A program made the translations under genes and the position numbers. A stretch of DNA of 64,000 nucleotides from Ctena decussata (taxonomy: Eukaryota; Mollusca; Bivalvia; Lucinida; Lucinidae): contig OZ022501.1 of the NCBI GenBank assembly GCA_963989385.1, forward strand, positions 20,422,102 through 20,486,101. Reading direction: 5' to 3'. Below the pieces are notes generated by a model. That model saw only the letters and a list, made by a program, of their open reading frames with translations, did no database searches and was not told the origin of the DNA. This document shows positions 1 to 12,300 of the stretch, piece by piece (positions within the stretch are counted from its first letter, which is position 1; every line of letters begins with the position of its first letter).

Positions 1-217
1 GTATGAATTTCAGGAAGCATCTCACTGTAAATGACTCGAAACAGCCCAATGGCATACACTGCATCTTTATGGATATCCAAAAATCAAATTATGGAAATTT
101 AAATATAATGGATAACCAAAAGTCAGGTTAATACTGAATATCCACAATCTGAATGATGGATATTGAGACAACAAATGTGAAAACAGTTGGCAGGATGGGC
201 AACTAACTACAATTTAC

Positions 218-391
218 CTTGACAACCACCTTTCAAGCCATTACCATAGTAACCCTCTGGACAAACACATTCATATTTCCCTGTATGTATTCCACAGCTA
301 CAATCTGCTAACGGGTCACAGCAACGCTTACCCACACATAGCCGATTACATTTCCGATTTGGTTGTTTAATATATCTACCAACACTTAAAT
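218..391 (-). CDS. Exon 3 of the vWA-EGF gene: EGF-like module
   Basis: On the minus strand a pyrimidine-rich tract ending CAG precedes 391 and a GTAAAT donor follows 218. The exon is 174 nt with phase 1 introns on both sides, the usual symmetry of EGF-module exons. It encodes a cysteine-rich module with nine Cys, ending [11 protein letters not shown] then KGGC, a typical EGF C-terminal half. The reading frame continues into an exon left of position 1. Confidence 0.85.
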
Positions 392-3300
392 CTGAAATAA
401 AGCAACAGAAATTAAGTTAAAGAAGATCTTACACAAGTGGTCATTTCATATGAAATTTATGAAATGAGCCTCCGGCCAGTTTCATAAATTTTGTATGAAA
501 GGATCATGAGTGTAAGACTCTGTTTATCATATAGCCCTTTAAAATGGGATTTTAACGCCTTCAAACTGAATATTATTTCAATAAGAAAACGCAAGGTTGA
601 CATGGATGTTGTCAATGACATTACGTGTACGTGTCTGTTATTACACGCGTGGTCATAAGATTTTTATGACATGACGTTATCCACTAAATAACAGCAACAT
701 CACATGATAAAAACAAATTTGTTGAAGTTTTAGTTATCACTTAACTTGCCAATTTTAGATTAACTGAAGGACAACAACACATGCATAGCGAGGCCATTCT
801 GGCAAACCTGTGAGTGTATCATCACACAATGGAGATACATTTTTATATTCATTTTAATGAAATTTCATGCACTGGTACTTTAGGACAAAAATAAACAAGA
901 GGACCAATGGTCCTGTAGCTCACCTGAGCTCCTACTGTCAACAGACACATTTTGTCACTTCACTCATTGTTACAAACCTTAAACCAGTATTTGTAGAAGA
1001 GTGCAGATTTTGACATCAAACAAATCCAATACAGCTGTGAAGTTATACTGGTTACAAAACTGGTTAATAAAGGAGGTCACTAGAGCACCTTGTCATAAAT
1101 TACATAGAAATAAACATTCTGAACAAAGACTGGATCAAAACTGTGCCCTCTAGAGTGTACTCAAGGTTTTTCTCATATCTGATTTAGTGACCTACTTTTT
1201 GAACAGACATGACCCACTTACAAACCTGCCCTAGATTTCATAAAAATAAACAGTCTGAATAAGTTTCATGAATTGGATAAAAACAGTGCCCTCTAGAGTG
1301 TACACATTAAGATTTTTTCTAAGATTTTCTAAGATTTGACATAGTGACCTAATTTTTGACCTGCATCGCTTTCATCTGAATAGCCCCGCTACTTACACCT
1401 AGGGCTTCTACGTGTACATGTACATGGATAAACGGTAACAGTTCATGTACATGTGGTAAACGTTTACAAAATTTACATATCTTTTGACCGAACTTGAACA
1501 CATGGTAGACCAGCAACAAAGTGAAATATCTTAAAGTCATCAGTAGTAGTCTATGTTCATGTACTTGACGGCGTCCTCGGAAACATCTAAATCTTTATAC
1601 TCTAAATTCTGCGTGTTCTTATGCAACCCAATATCAAGTACATATTATACGAGGATATTGTTTCATCATAATCCGCAACTAGTTTTAGACGTTGCTGATC
1701 AAAGACAAAGGAAACTTTGCAGACAGCACATGCGGTGTAACTGAAAAATACAGCCTACCTGTTTGTCACAGTATAAGCTTACCGGGAAGGTGAGATAATT
1801 GCACTGACAGTAAAAATTGTCCCTGTGACCTTGACCTTAGCCCTAGAATGCTGAAATGAGAACTTGTCAAAGATAATGTCATACTAAACATTTGTGCAAA
1901 GTTAAATGAAAATTGGTCCACAAATGAAAGCACTAGAGCGATGACAAAGTTTTTCTAAAAATAGCCACTGTGACCTTGACCTTAGAATGCTGAAAAGCGA
2001 ACTTTTTCCAGATATTGTCATACTAAACATTTGTGTGAAGTTAAATCAAAATCTGTCCGTTAATGAAGGCCCTAAAGTGATGACAAAGTTTTGACAAAGT
2101 CTGTCTAAAAATAGCCACTGTGACCCTGACCTTGACCCAGAATGCTGAAATGCAAACTTACCCAAGATATCGACGTACTTATCACTTGTGTGAAGTTAAA
2201 TCAAAATTGGTCCATAAATGAAGGCACTAGAGCGATGACAAAGTTTTTCTAAAAATAGCCACTGTGATCTTGACATTGACCTTCGAACACTGAAACCCGA
2301 TCTTTTTCAAGATATTGTCATTATGTCATACTAAACATTTGTGTGAAGTTTTAATCAAAATCTGTCTATAAATGAAGGCCCTAGACGGATGACAAAGTTT
2401 TCTAGAAATAGCCACTGTGACCTTGACCTTGACTCCAGAATGCTGAAACGCGAACTTGTCCAAGATATTGCCATACTAATCACTTGTGTGAAATTAAATT
2501 GAATTTGGTCCACAAATGAAGATGCAAGAGCGTGGTGACAAAGTTTTTCTAAAAATAGCCACTGTGACCTTGACCTTATGATGCTCAAACGCAAACTTAT
2601 TCAAGATATTGTCATACTTTACATTTGTGTGAAGTTTTAATCAAAATCAGTCTATAAATGAAGGTGCTAGAGCGATGACGAAGTTTTTCTAAAAATAGCC
2701 TCTGTGACCTTGACCTTGACCCCAGAATGCACAAATGCAAACTTGTCCAAGATATTGTCATACTAATCGCTTTGGTGAAATTAAATCGAATTCGGTCAAC
2801 AAATCAAGGCGCTAGAGCAATGACAAAGTCTATGGGAGAATATTTATCCCTCAAGGGCAAGTAACTCTCAAAAGAATGATCCAACCTGGCCCAAATTCGA
2901 TCTGGTCCAAGATGTTATGGCTGTCCTGAATACCTGCAAGTTACAAGAAGTTGTGACCAAAAATGAAGAAGCTAGGGCCCGGAGAACATTTTCCCGATTA
3001 TAAGTCTAAGAGAAAATATTTTATTGCTCAAGGGCAAGTGACTCTGAAAATAACTAGAAATTGTGTTTGTGAAACACTATGCCCCCAACCATATGCTTGC
3101 TTCTAAAGGTGTCAAACTTTAGAATGTCTAAGTCTGAAAAGGAGTTACCTAATCTTTATTGAAATATTAAACACATCAAGAACTACTGTTAAACAAAAAA
3201 ATCAGCTTCCTAGATCAAGTAATTCAGAAGTTGGAAAAATGACAAATTCAAACAAGGGCCAAAACTCCATAAATATTTACAGAATTGTCCAAAAAGATAA

Positions 3301-6300
3301 TCAGGAAATCTACTGCTCATACCCAATCAGCATACCAAATATCAAGGCCATAGCTCAAATACTTTTAATACCTCCACAATTAATGAATGCAGTTACCTAA
3401 CCTGTACTAAAGTATCAAACTCATAAAGGACTACTACTATTCCACAAATCAGTTTCCTAGCTCAAGCGATTCAAAAGTTAGAAAAATGCCAAATTCAACC
3501 AAGGGCCATAACTCCATCAAAACTTTACGGAATTCTCCCCAAAGTTGATCAGGTAATCTACTCCTCATACCCAACCAGTATACCAAATATCAAGGCCACA
3601 GCTAAAATAATTTTGAGATATCTTGCTAACAAGATAGTTATCTCATTTTTTAAAAGGGGCATAACTCCAAAACAGGGGCATAACTGGGATAAGAAAAAAA
3701 TACGTGTCAGCTAATTTTCCGCAAGGAATCCATATATGAAATTTCGAAACCCTATCCCTAGTGGTTCTTGAACTCAGTAGCTGCATAAGTACTGAACATC
3801 AGGGGAAGTAACTCAGTAAATAATGAATGCAGAGTTACCTAACTTGTATTAAAGTATTTAGCACATCAAGAACTACTATTATACTAAAAAACAGCTTCCT
3901 AGCTCAAGCGGCTCAAAAGTTGGAAAAATGCCAAATTCAAATAAGGGCCATAACTCCATCAATATTTCATGGAATTGTCTCAAAAGCTAATCAGGTAATC
4001 TACTCCTCATACCCAATCAGTATACCAAATACCAAGGCCATAGCGCAAATACCTTTTGAGATATCTTGCTAACAAGATAGTCACCTCATTTTTCTAAAAG
4101 GGGCATAACTCCAAAAAGGGAGCATAACTGGGAAAAGAAAAAAAATACAGGTCAGCTAATTTTCCACAAGGAATCCATATATGAAATTTCAAAACCCTAA
4201 TCCTAATGGTTCTTGAACTCAGTAGCTGCATAAGTACTGAACATCAGGGGAAGTAACTCAGTATATAATGAATGCAGAGTTACCTAACTCGTACTAAAGT
4301 ATTTAACACACCAAGAACTACTACTATACCAAAAATCAGCTTCCTAGCTCAAGCGGTTCAAAAGTTGGAAAAATGCCAAATTCAAACAAGGGCCATAACT
4401 CCATCAATATTTTACGAAATTGTCTAAAAAGTTAGGTAATCTACTCCTCATACCCAATCAGTATACCAAATATCAAGGCCATAGCTCAAATACTTTTTGA
4501 GATATCTTGCTAACAAGATATTTATCTCATTTTTCTAAAAGGGGCATAACTCCAAAAAGGGGCATAACTGCAAATAGAAAAAAAATATGTGTCAGCTAAT
4601 TTTCCATGAGGAATCCATATATGAAATTTCAAGACCCTAGCTTGCAGGGTTCTAAAGTTACAGCAATCATGAAAAGTGTGACACACACACACACACAGTC
4701 ACACACACGGACGGACAAGCCAACAGCAATATGCCCCACCAACTTTTTCAAAGTTGGGGGCATAATGATCCAACATGGCCGTAATTTGTACTGGTCCAAG
4801 ATGTTTTGACTGTCCTGTATACCTGCAAGTTACAAGAAGTTGAGATCAAAATTGAAGAAGCTAGGGCCCGGACAATATTTTCCCCATTATATATTTCATT
4901 GCTCAAGGGCAAGTAGCTCTGAAAAGAAGGATTCAACCTGGCTCAAATTCGAACTGGTCCGAGATGTTTTAGCTGTCCTGATTACCTGCAAGTTCTTTCT
5001 TTCTTTTCTATCTATACTGCTACACCCTCTCTTGAGGATTATGAGCAGGTGAACGATGTACACTCCAGTTTTGCAGGATGAACCTCCTTGTAGCCATGTA
5101 ACTACAGAAGGGATCTTTAACCTGCACAGGGGATGTCTCTCCCTGCACAGGGGGCCTCCAGTAAACGTCCCGATCCGAAGGACGGCACACTTTTTTAATG
5201 TCATCCCTGCAAATGACTACCCGGGTTCGAACTTGGGACCTTTAACATCAGAGGCAAGTGCGCTAACCACTGAGCTACCACGCAAGTTACACAAACTTGC
5301 GATCAAAAATGGTGAAGCTAGGGCCCGGACAACATTTTCCCCATTACAAGTCAATGGGAAAATATTTTATCACTCAAGGGCAAGTAACTCTGAAAATAAT
5401 GATCCAAACTGGCCCAAATTTGAACTGGTCCGAGATGTTTCGGCTGTCCTGGATACGTGCAAGTTACAAGAAGTTGCGAGCAAAATCATGCAACATCTAT
5501 CGGACCATAAGATTTTAGTTGAGTCTCAGCATGGCTTCAGAAGTGGTAGGTCATGCGAGACTCAACTGGTCCAGTTCATTCATGATTTGCAGGCAAACCT
5601 AGACAGAGCCAATAATAAAGGTCACAAACAAACAGACCTCATTATTATGGACTTTGCCAAGGCTTTTGATAAGGTCCCCCATAGACGATTGATTTATAAA
5701 CTGGAGTATTATGGTATCCGAAATGATATCCTCCGGTGGATCTCTGCCTGGCTATCTGGAAGGACACAAAAAGTTGTTCTGGATGGTGTCTGTTCAGACC
5801 CTCTCCCCGTGTTGTCTGGCGTCCCCCAGGGTTCTGTTTTAGGGCCCATCCTGTTCTTAATCTTTATTAATGACCTGCCAGACAACATAAGCTCCACAGT
5901 CCGCCTTTTTGCTGATGACTGTGTACTCTACAGAAATATTAGACGGTCCGAAGACCAACAGATACTCCAAGATGATTTAGATAAATTGGCACTTTGGGAA
6001 GAGGCATGGCTCATGAAATTTAATGCTGCCAAATGTCACTCTATGAGGGTGACTAGGCATCCCCCTCCAAAGCAAATAATCCATGGTTATACATTGCATA
6101 ACCAAGTCCTAGAGAATGTATCGTCAGCCAAATATTTAGGAGTTGAAATTACGGATGACCTCGAGTGGGGTCAGCACATTAATGAAATTACCAGTAAGGC
6201 TACTAAGACTTTGGGTTTCCTTCGTAGAAACTTGACTTTTGCATCGAAGGAAATCAAGGCTGCTGCATATAAAACTCTGGTCCGGCCCAAATTAGAATAT

Positions 6301-9300
6301 GCAGCGCCAGTTTGGATGCCCCATCACCAAGTTGATATTAACAGAATAGAAAAAGTACAGAGGACTGCTGCCCGTTGGACCTGTAGGCGCTGGCGCAATC
6401 AAAGCCATGTGGGAGAAATGTTAGAAGAACTCCAATGGCCAGACCTGCAGGAAAGACGACAGCAGGCTTCTCTGTCTCTATTCTACAAAATTCATAATAA
6501 TCTTGCCATTGTAGATAAGAATAAGTACCTATCTGAGGTCGGTGAAGGGAGCAGGAGAACTAGGTCCCACCCATTCCAGTACCACCGTCCAAACGCTTAC
6601 ACGGACGGTTTTAAGAATTCTTTTTTCCCCAGGACAATTGCAACTTGGAATGGCCTTACAACCGAAGCTGTCTCTTCGGAGACAGTTGATGGGTTTAAGG
6701 TCAAAATTTAATATCCTAGGGTAGAGCAGGGGTTAGGCAGGGAATGCCTGCCCCTGAGGACTTCTTGTAAATAGTTTTAATCTGCTGGTGGCTATGTCAC
6801 AAATTCATTTATTTATTTATTTATTTATTTTTTTGTGACAACTTATGCGCCACACCAAAAACCTGTCATCATGGTCAAAGTTGACCGAGGACAGTATCGA
6901 TAGAAAGAAAGAAAGAAAGATCAAAAATGAAGAAGCTAGGGCCCAGACAACATTTTCCCTATTATATATTTTATTGCTCAAAGGCAAGTAACTCTGAAAA
7001 GAATGATTAAACCTGGCTCAATTTCAAACTGGTCCAAGATGTGTACAAGCACATTGAGTTTAGTATATACCCAATTCTCCTACTTCCGTAGTTTCCGCTA
7101 TTTCCGTAGCTTGCTGGCGTCTATGTCAACAGCTAATCACGTGACCTCCCATTGCTAGTACAATATCTATAGCCCAGTTCAAATCACCAGATATAAAAAT
7201 TTTCTGTTTTCACTGCAATTTTACTCTTTTATTCCACAATGAAATTCACTAGATAGCTAACAGGAAATATGTGTTAATAAAACTATAGGGCCTGAGTTCA
7301 AAATGATATTTGAAAACTAAAATTTGCACTGAACCAGAAATTTTTTACATATGTGAATTAAGCAAATCCACTTCTTTGAACTGTACTATAGTTTACAAAC
7401 TTTTCCCACCGTTTGACCTCATGAACCAAAACTTTCGTTTGACCTACGGACCTCAGGAGAAAGTTCCTTACAGTGGGCAATGATTTCAAAGAAAGATTTA
7501 CTAACATTTCTTTGATGCTGTAACTTCATTTTTGACATGTAAGTCCTCAAAATCATGACATTTTATTGCACTTTATTAAACTATTAAAATGTGCTAGTGA
7601 AAACATTATTTCTCTGACTTCCATTTAGTGCTACGGAAATAGGAGCAAAGGGCATACCAAGAAGCAACACAGCACTTACTTAGTGACCAATATGCCAGCA
7701 GAATAGTGGTGCTTGGTGATTAAGAAGACAAAATGAAATTCACTTGATACATTACTGGAAATATGTGCGCAATAAACAGTCCAGTTCAGAAGGGCTTGTG
7801 CACAACACAGGTCTCTGGAAAAAAGCTATAGGCTGATGCCACGGAAATAGGAGCAAAAGCATGTTTCTAGCAAACAGGCAAAGGGCATGAAAGCAAATTA
7901 AAAAGCGTCAAATGAGATGAGCGTCAAAACATATAAAAATGATAATGTAAGCGCAAAGATCACTTATAACGGCAATTATGTTCCTCTCAATTGAGAGTCG
8001 TTATAAACGACTCAGAGCTCATGTCCAAAAAGAAATGCGTGATGCCTATTGGAGGTATGTTTCTGATATCTTCAATCCCTCAGATACAGACACTAACATA
8101 GAAGACTGTATCCAAAATGATCGGCTGAAAAAGTTTTGGTCCTTTATGAAAAACTTAAGAAAGGATTCCACGGGTGTGGCCTGTTTAAGGGAAAATGGCA
8201 TGTTGAAAACTGCTAATAAGGACAAAGCAGACATATTTAACAGACAGTTCGAGTCTGTATACACCCGGGAACAAGTAGGTGACCCCCCATCGAAAGGACC
8301 AACCCCCTACCCAGAAATTGAAGACTTATACATTGACCCTAATGGGGTCAAAAAACTATTAGACCGTCTTAACCCCCATAAATCTTCAGGTCCAGACGAC
8401 CTAAGTGCACGTGTGTTAAAAGAATGCAGTGCTGAAATTGCCCCGGTCCTTGCCTGCATTTTCAACCAGTCCTTGGCCCAGTCTAGAGTACCAGATGACT
8501 GGCTGCAAGCTAATGTGGCTCCCATTTACAAAAAGGGAGAAAAATATGACCCTGCCAATTACAGGCCGGTCTCCTTGACTTGTATTTGCTGTAAGTCTCT
8601 TGAGCACATTCTCGTGAGCAAAATCATGCAACATCTATCGGACCATAAGATTTTAGTTGAGTCTCAGCATGGCTTCAGGAGTGGTAGGTCATGTGAGACT
8701 CAACTGGTCCAGTTCATTCACGATTTGCAGGCAAACCTAGACAGAGCCAATAATAAAGGTCACAAACAAACAGACCTCATTATTATGGACTTTGCCAAGG
8801 CTTTTGATAAGGTCCCCCATAGACGATTGATTTATAAACTGGAGTATTATGGTATCCGAAATGATATCCTCCGGTGGATCTCTGCCTGGCTATCTGGAAG
8901 GACACAAAAAGTTGTTCTGGATGGTGTCTGTTCAGACCCTCTCCCCGTGTTGTCTGGTGTCCCCCAGGGTTCTGTTTTAGGGCCCATCCTGTTCTTAATC
9001 TTTATTAATGACCTGCCAGACAACATAAGCTCCACAGTCCGCCTTTTTGCTGATGACTGTGTACTCTATAGAAATATTAGACGGTCCGAAGACCAACAGA
9101 TACTCCAAGATGATTTAGATAAATTGGCACTTTGGGAAGAGGCATGGCTCATGAAATTTAATGTTGCCAAATGTCACTCTATGAGGGTGACTAGGCACCC
9201 CCCTCCAAAGCAAATACTCCATGGTTATACATTGCATAACCAAGTCCTAGAGAATGTATCGTCAGCCAAATATTTAGGAGTTGAAATTACGGATGACCTC

Positions 9301-12300
9301 GAGTGGGGTCAGCACATTAATGAAATTACCAGTAAGGCTACTAAGACCTTGGGTTTCCTTCGTAGAAACTTGACTTTTGCATCGAAGGAAATCAAGGCTG
9401 CTGCATATAAAACTCTGGTCCGGCCCAAATTAGAATATGCAGCGCCAGTTTGGATGCCCCATCACCAAGTTGATATTAACAGAATAGAAAAAGTACAGAG
9501 GACTGCTGCCCGTTGGACCTGCAGGCGCTGGCGCAATCAAAGCCATGTGGGAGAAATGTTAGAAGAACTCCAATGGCCAGACCTGCAGGAAAGACGACAG
9601 CAGGCTTCTCTGTCTCTATTCTACAAAATTCATAATAATCTTGCCGTTGTAGATAAGAATAAGTACCTATCTGAGGTCGGTGAAGGGAGCAGGAGAACTA
9701 GGTCCCACCCATTCCAGTACCACCGTCCAAACGCTTACACGGACGGTTTTAAGAATTCTTTTTTCCCCAGGACAATTGCAACTTGGAATGGCCTTACAAC
9801 CGAAGCTGTCTCTTCGGAGACAGTTGATGGGTTTAAGGCCAAAATTTAATATCCTAGGGTAGAGCAGGGGTTAGGCATGGAATGCCTGCCCCTGAGGACT
9901 TCTTGTAAATAGTTTTAATCTACTGGTGGCTTTGTCACAAATTCATTTATTTATTTATTTATTTTTTTTGTGACAACTTATGCGCCACACCAGAAACCTG
10001 TCATCATGGTCTAAGTAGACCGAGGACAGTAACGATAGAAAGAAAGAAAGAAAGATAATTTAGTTTGTTTTTGCCGCCAAATGTCAAAATTGAGGATGCT
10101 GAAAAATGCTATTTGCTCACAAGTCGTGTTAATGAAGGGGTCAGTGGAAGCATTGAAATACCGCAGACCACCGCGAACTACCGCAGTACACATTTAAAAA
10201 AACAGTAACTGTTATTTTAAAATGTAAATAGGGTGATGGGAAGTACATCATTTTAGTCCCCGTGACGATACTCTCAGAAACTATCCAACTCCCGGGAGGA
10301 GGTGTGCCTTAAGTGGCAGACATTATACAAAAGAACAAAACAGAACAGAACTACCACGAACCACCGCAAACCACCATAAACCACCCCCAAATCTTCATAG
10401 ACCACCACAAAGTTTTTGAATATTTTTATACTTTTGATACAATATTTATCAACTGAATTTAACAACAATATTAATCACACTGAAAAGGCCACTTATGCAA
10501 ACACTTATAACCTTATTACAACCTGTTAATATTAATTTATCATTTGTATTTTGATCAACTAAAAATATATATATATATTTTTTTTTGCTTCGTTTTTTAT
10601 AAATCTAAAATCCTCAAAAAAGAAGATATAATAGACCTTTTCTCACGCTATTTAAATACCTGTGTAAGGTTATAGGCATGTTAGAACATATATAGATAAA
10701 GTTAATACGGTGATGTTGTCATTTATACTTTTATAAATAGTACAACAAATATCAAGTATACTGATTAAATGTACAGTGAAATAGTTTTTGAGGTGGTTTG
10801 TGGTGATTTAGGGCAGGTCTGTTGTGGTTTGCGGTATTTCAATGGACCGATTCAGTGTATATGTATTTATTCTACAAAAATCCCTTCCGAATAAATTCCC
10901 ACGGGTAAAAAGTGGCCAATTTTTAAACCAAGAATGACTTTAGACATGGAAGTATATAGTTTCCTGTTTTAAAAAGACAATAAAATTTATTTTTATTTCA
11001 AAAAAATTGTTTTAGCCTAGTGACTGTAGGGGGGCAGTGGTGATTAGCGGCCGACTGCATCTTGAGCGCAGCATATGGAAGGCAGAGCTATCCCTTATCT
11101 ATCCTTTCGCTGATTCAAAAACGGTACCCATTTACTGCTGGGTTGACAGAGAGAGTATTCCTATAAGTGGCCAGAGTCAGAATTAGAACTGTTTAATGGT
11201 GATACGTCGAAGGACAATCATTTACCAGAACCTGTGAAAAGGGAAGCTAGCCCTTAGCCCTTACAAGAGAAGTTAACTTAGTAACTAAGTCCTCTGCACA
11301 CTCAGCAGCAGAGATAAGGGAATCTCTAATAGTATGGGGGAAGAAACTGGACTTATAAATGTCAGTTCCAGCTAAAAGGGTTTGAAATGCTTGGGAATAG
11401 TGATTCCTGGTATGTCTGCTTAGGGGAACAAGGTCATTTACGGGTGTACTGGCAGCACCCTTCAGACATTTGTAAGCATTTTGCAGAGCGAATTCGACCC
11501 TGTTTTCCTTTGCGTGTGCTACAGTCGGCATATCCCTGGGGCCGTATTCATAAAACGACTTAAGTCGTTGCTATGCGGTTGCTAAGGCTAAATTTCTTTG
11601 AAGGAGATTCCCTACAACTATGAAATTTGGTCTGGAGGAACAGTCTTTGTAAGACTGTTCCTCCAAAGCAAATTTCATAGTTGTAGGGAATCTCCTTCAA
11701 AGAAATTTAGCTTAGCAACAGCATAGCAACGACTTAAGTTGTTTTATGAATACGGCCCCTGAAGTCTACATAATACTCACCTTCATGTAAAGCCCGCTTC
11801 GCCAACGCCTCAAATTCTTCAAAACTATCCAGAATATAGCAAGACTCATTCTTTGGTTCCGACGCCATATCATACAGTTCACGCACATTGCCATTTTGGA
11901 TACCAAACGTGTAAACTTTCACACCTTCTTGTCTTAAAGCTTTGGCTTCTGGTCTTGGATCTCCGCCGTTAGAGAAGCCGTCAGTGACAAGAAAGATCGC
12001 TTTACTTGCAGTCGGTCGTGCATTCGACAAAACTTTCTGAAATATGTTCAGTACAAAATGTAAATGGTTATTATATAATATTATTCATATTTTAGACTCC
12101 CATAAATGAGATAAGCAGATCAAGTGAGCCTGGTCCACTTCACAGATTTCATAATATCCAAAACACAATATTCCGTTAATCAGTCACAATGTTTAAAGAG
12201 ACTGAAAGACTCGCTATCTAAGATATAGAATGCATATGTATGGGACGAGCCTCGAAAACTTATGTTTAACATATCCTAGTACTGCAAAGATAAGTCGTGT

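Larger units (their letters stand above)
2858..7045 (+). repeat. Host tandem array (~180 bp unit) split by three insertions
   Basis: Units with GGTCCAAGATGTT, CTGCAAGTTACAAGAAGTTG, GAAGCTAGGGCCCGGAC and CTCAAGGGCAAGTAACTCTG occur at 2858-3053, 4766-4994, 5282-5479 and 6921-7045. The gaps are filled exactly by a Helitron-like element (3054-4765), a SINE (4995-5281) and a LINE (5480-6920). Removing the three insertions restores continuous units. Confidence 0.75.

Noticed and set aside
5215..5281. Possible tRNA gene on the minus strand
   Set aside because: It has A and B boxes but no foldable anticodon arm, is followed by a SINE body and GAAA tail, and is flanked by a target duplication.
8046..8634. 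Minus-strand open frames of ~72 codons over the LINE
   Set aside because: Antisense shadows of the RT coding frame.
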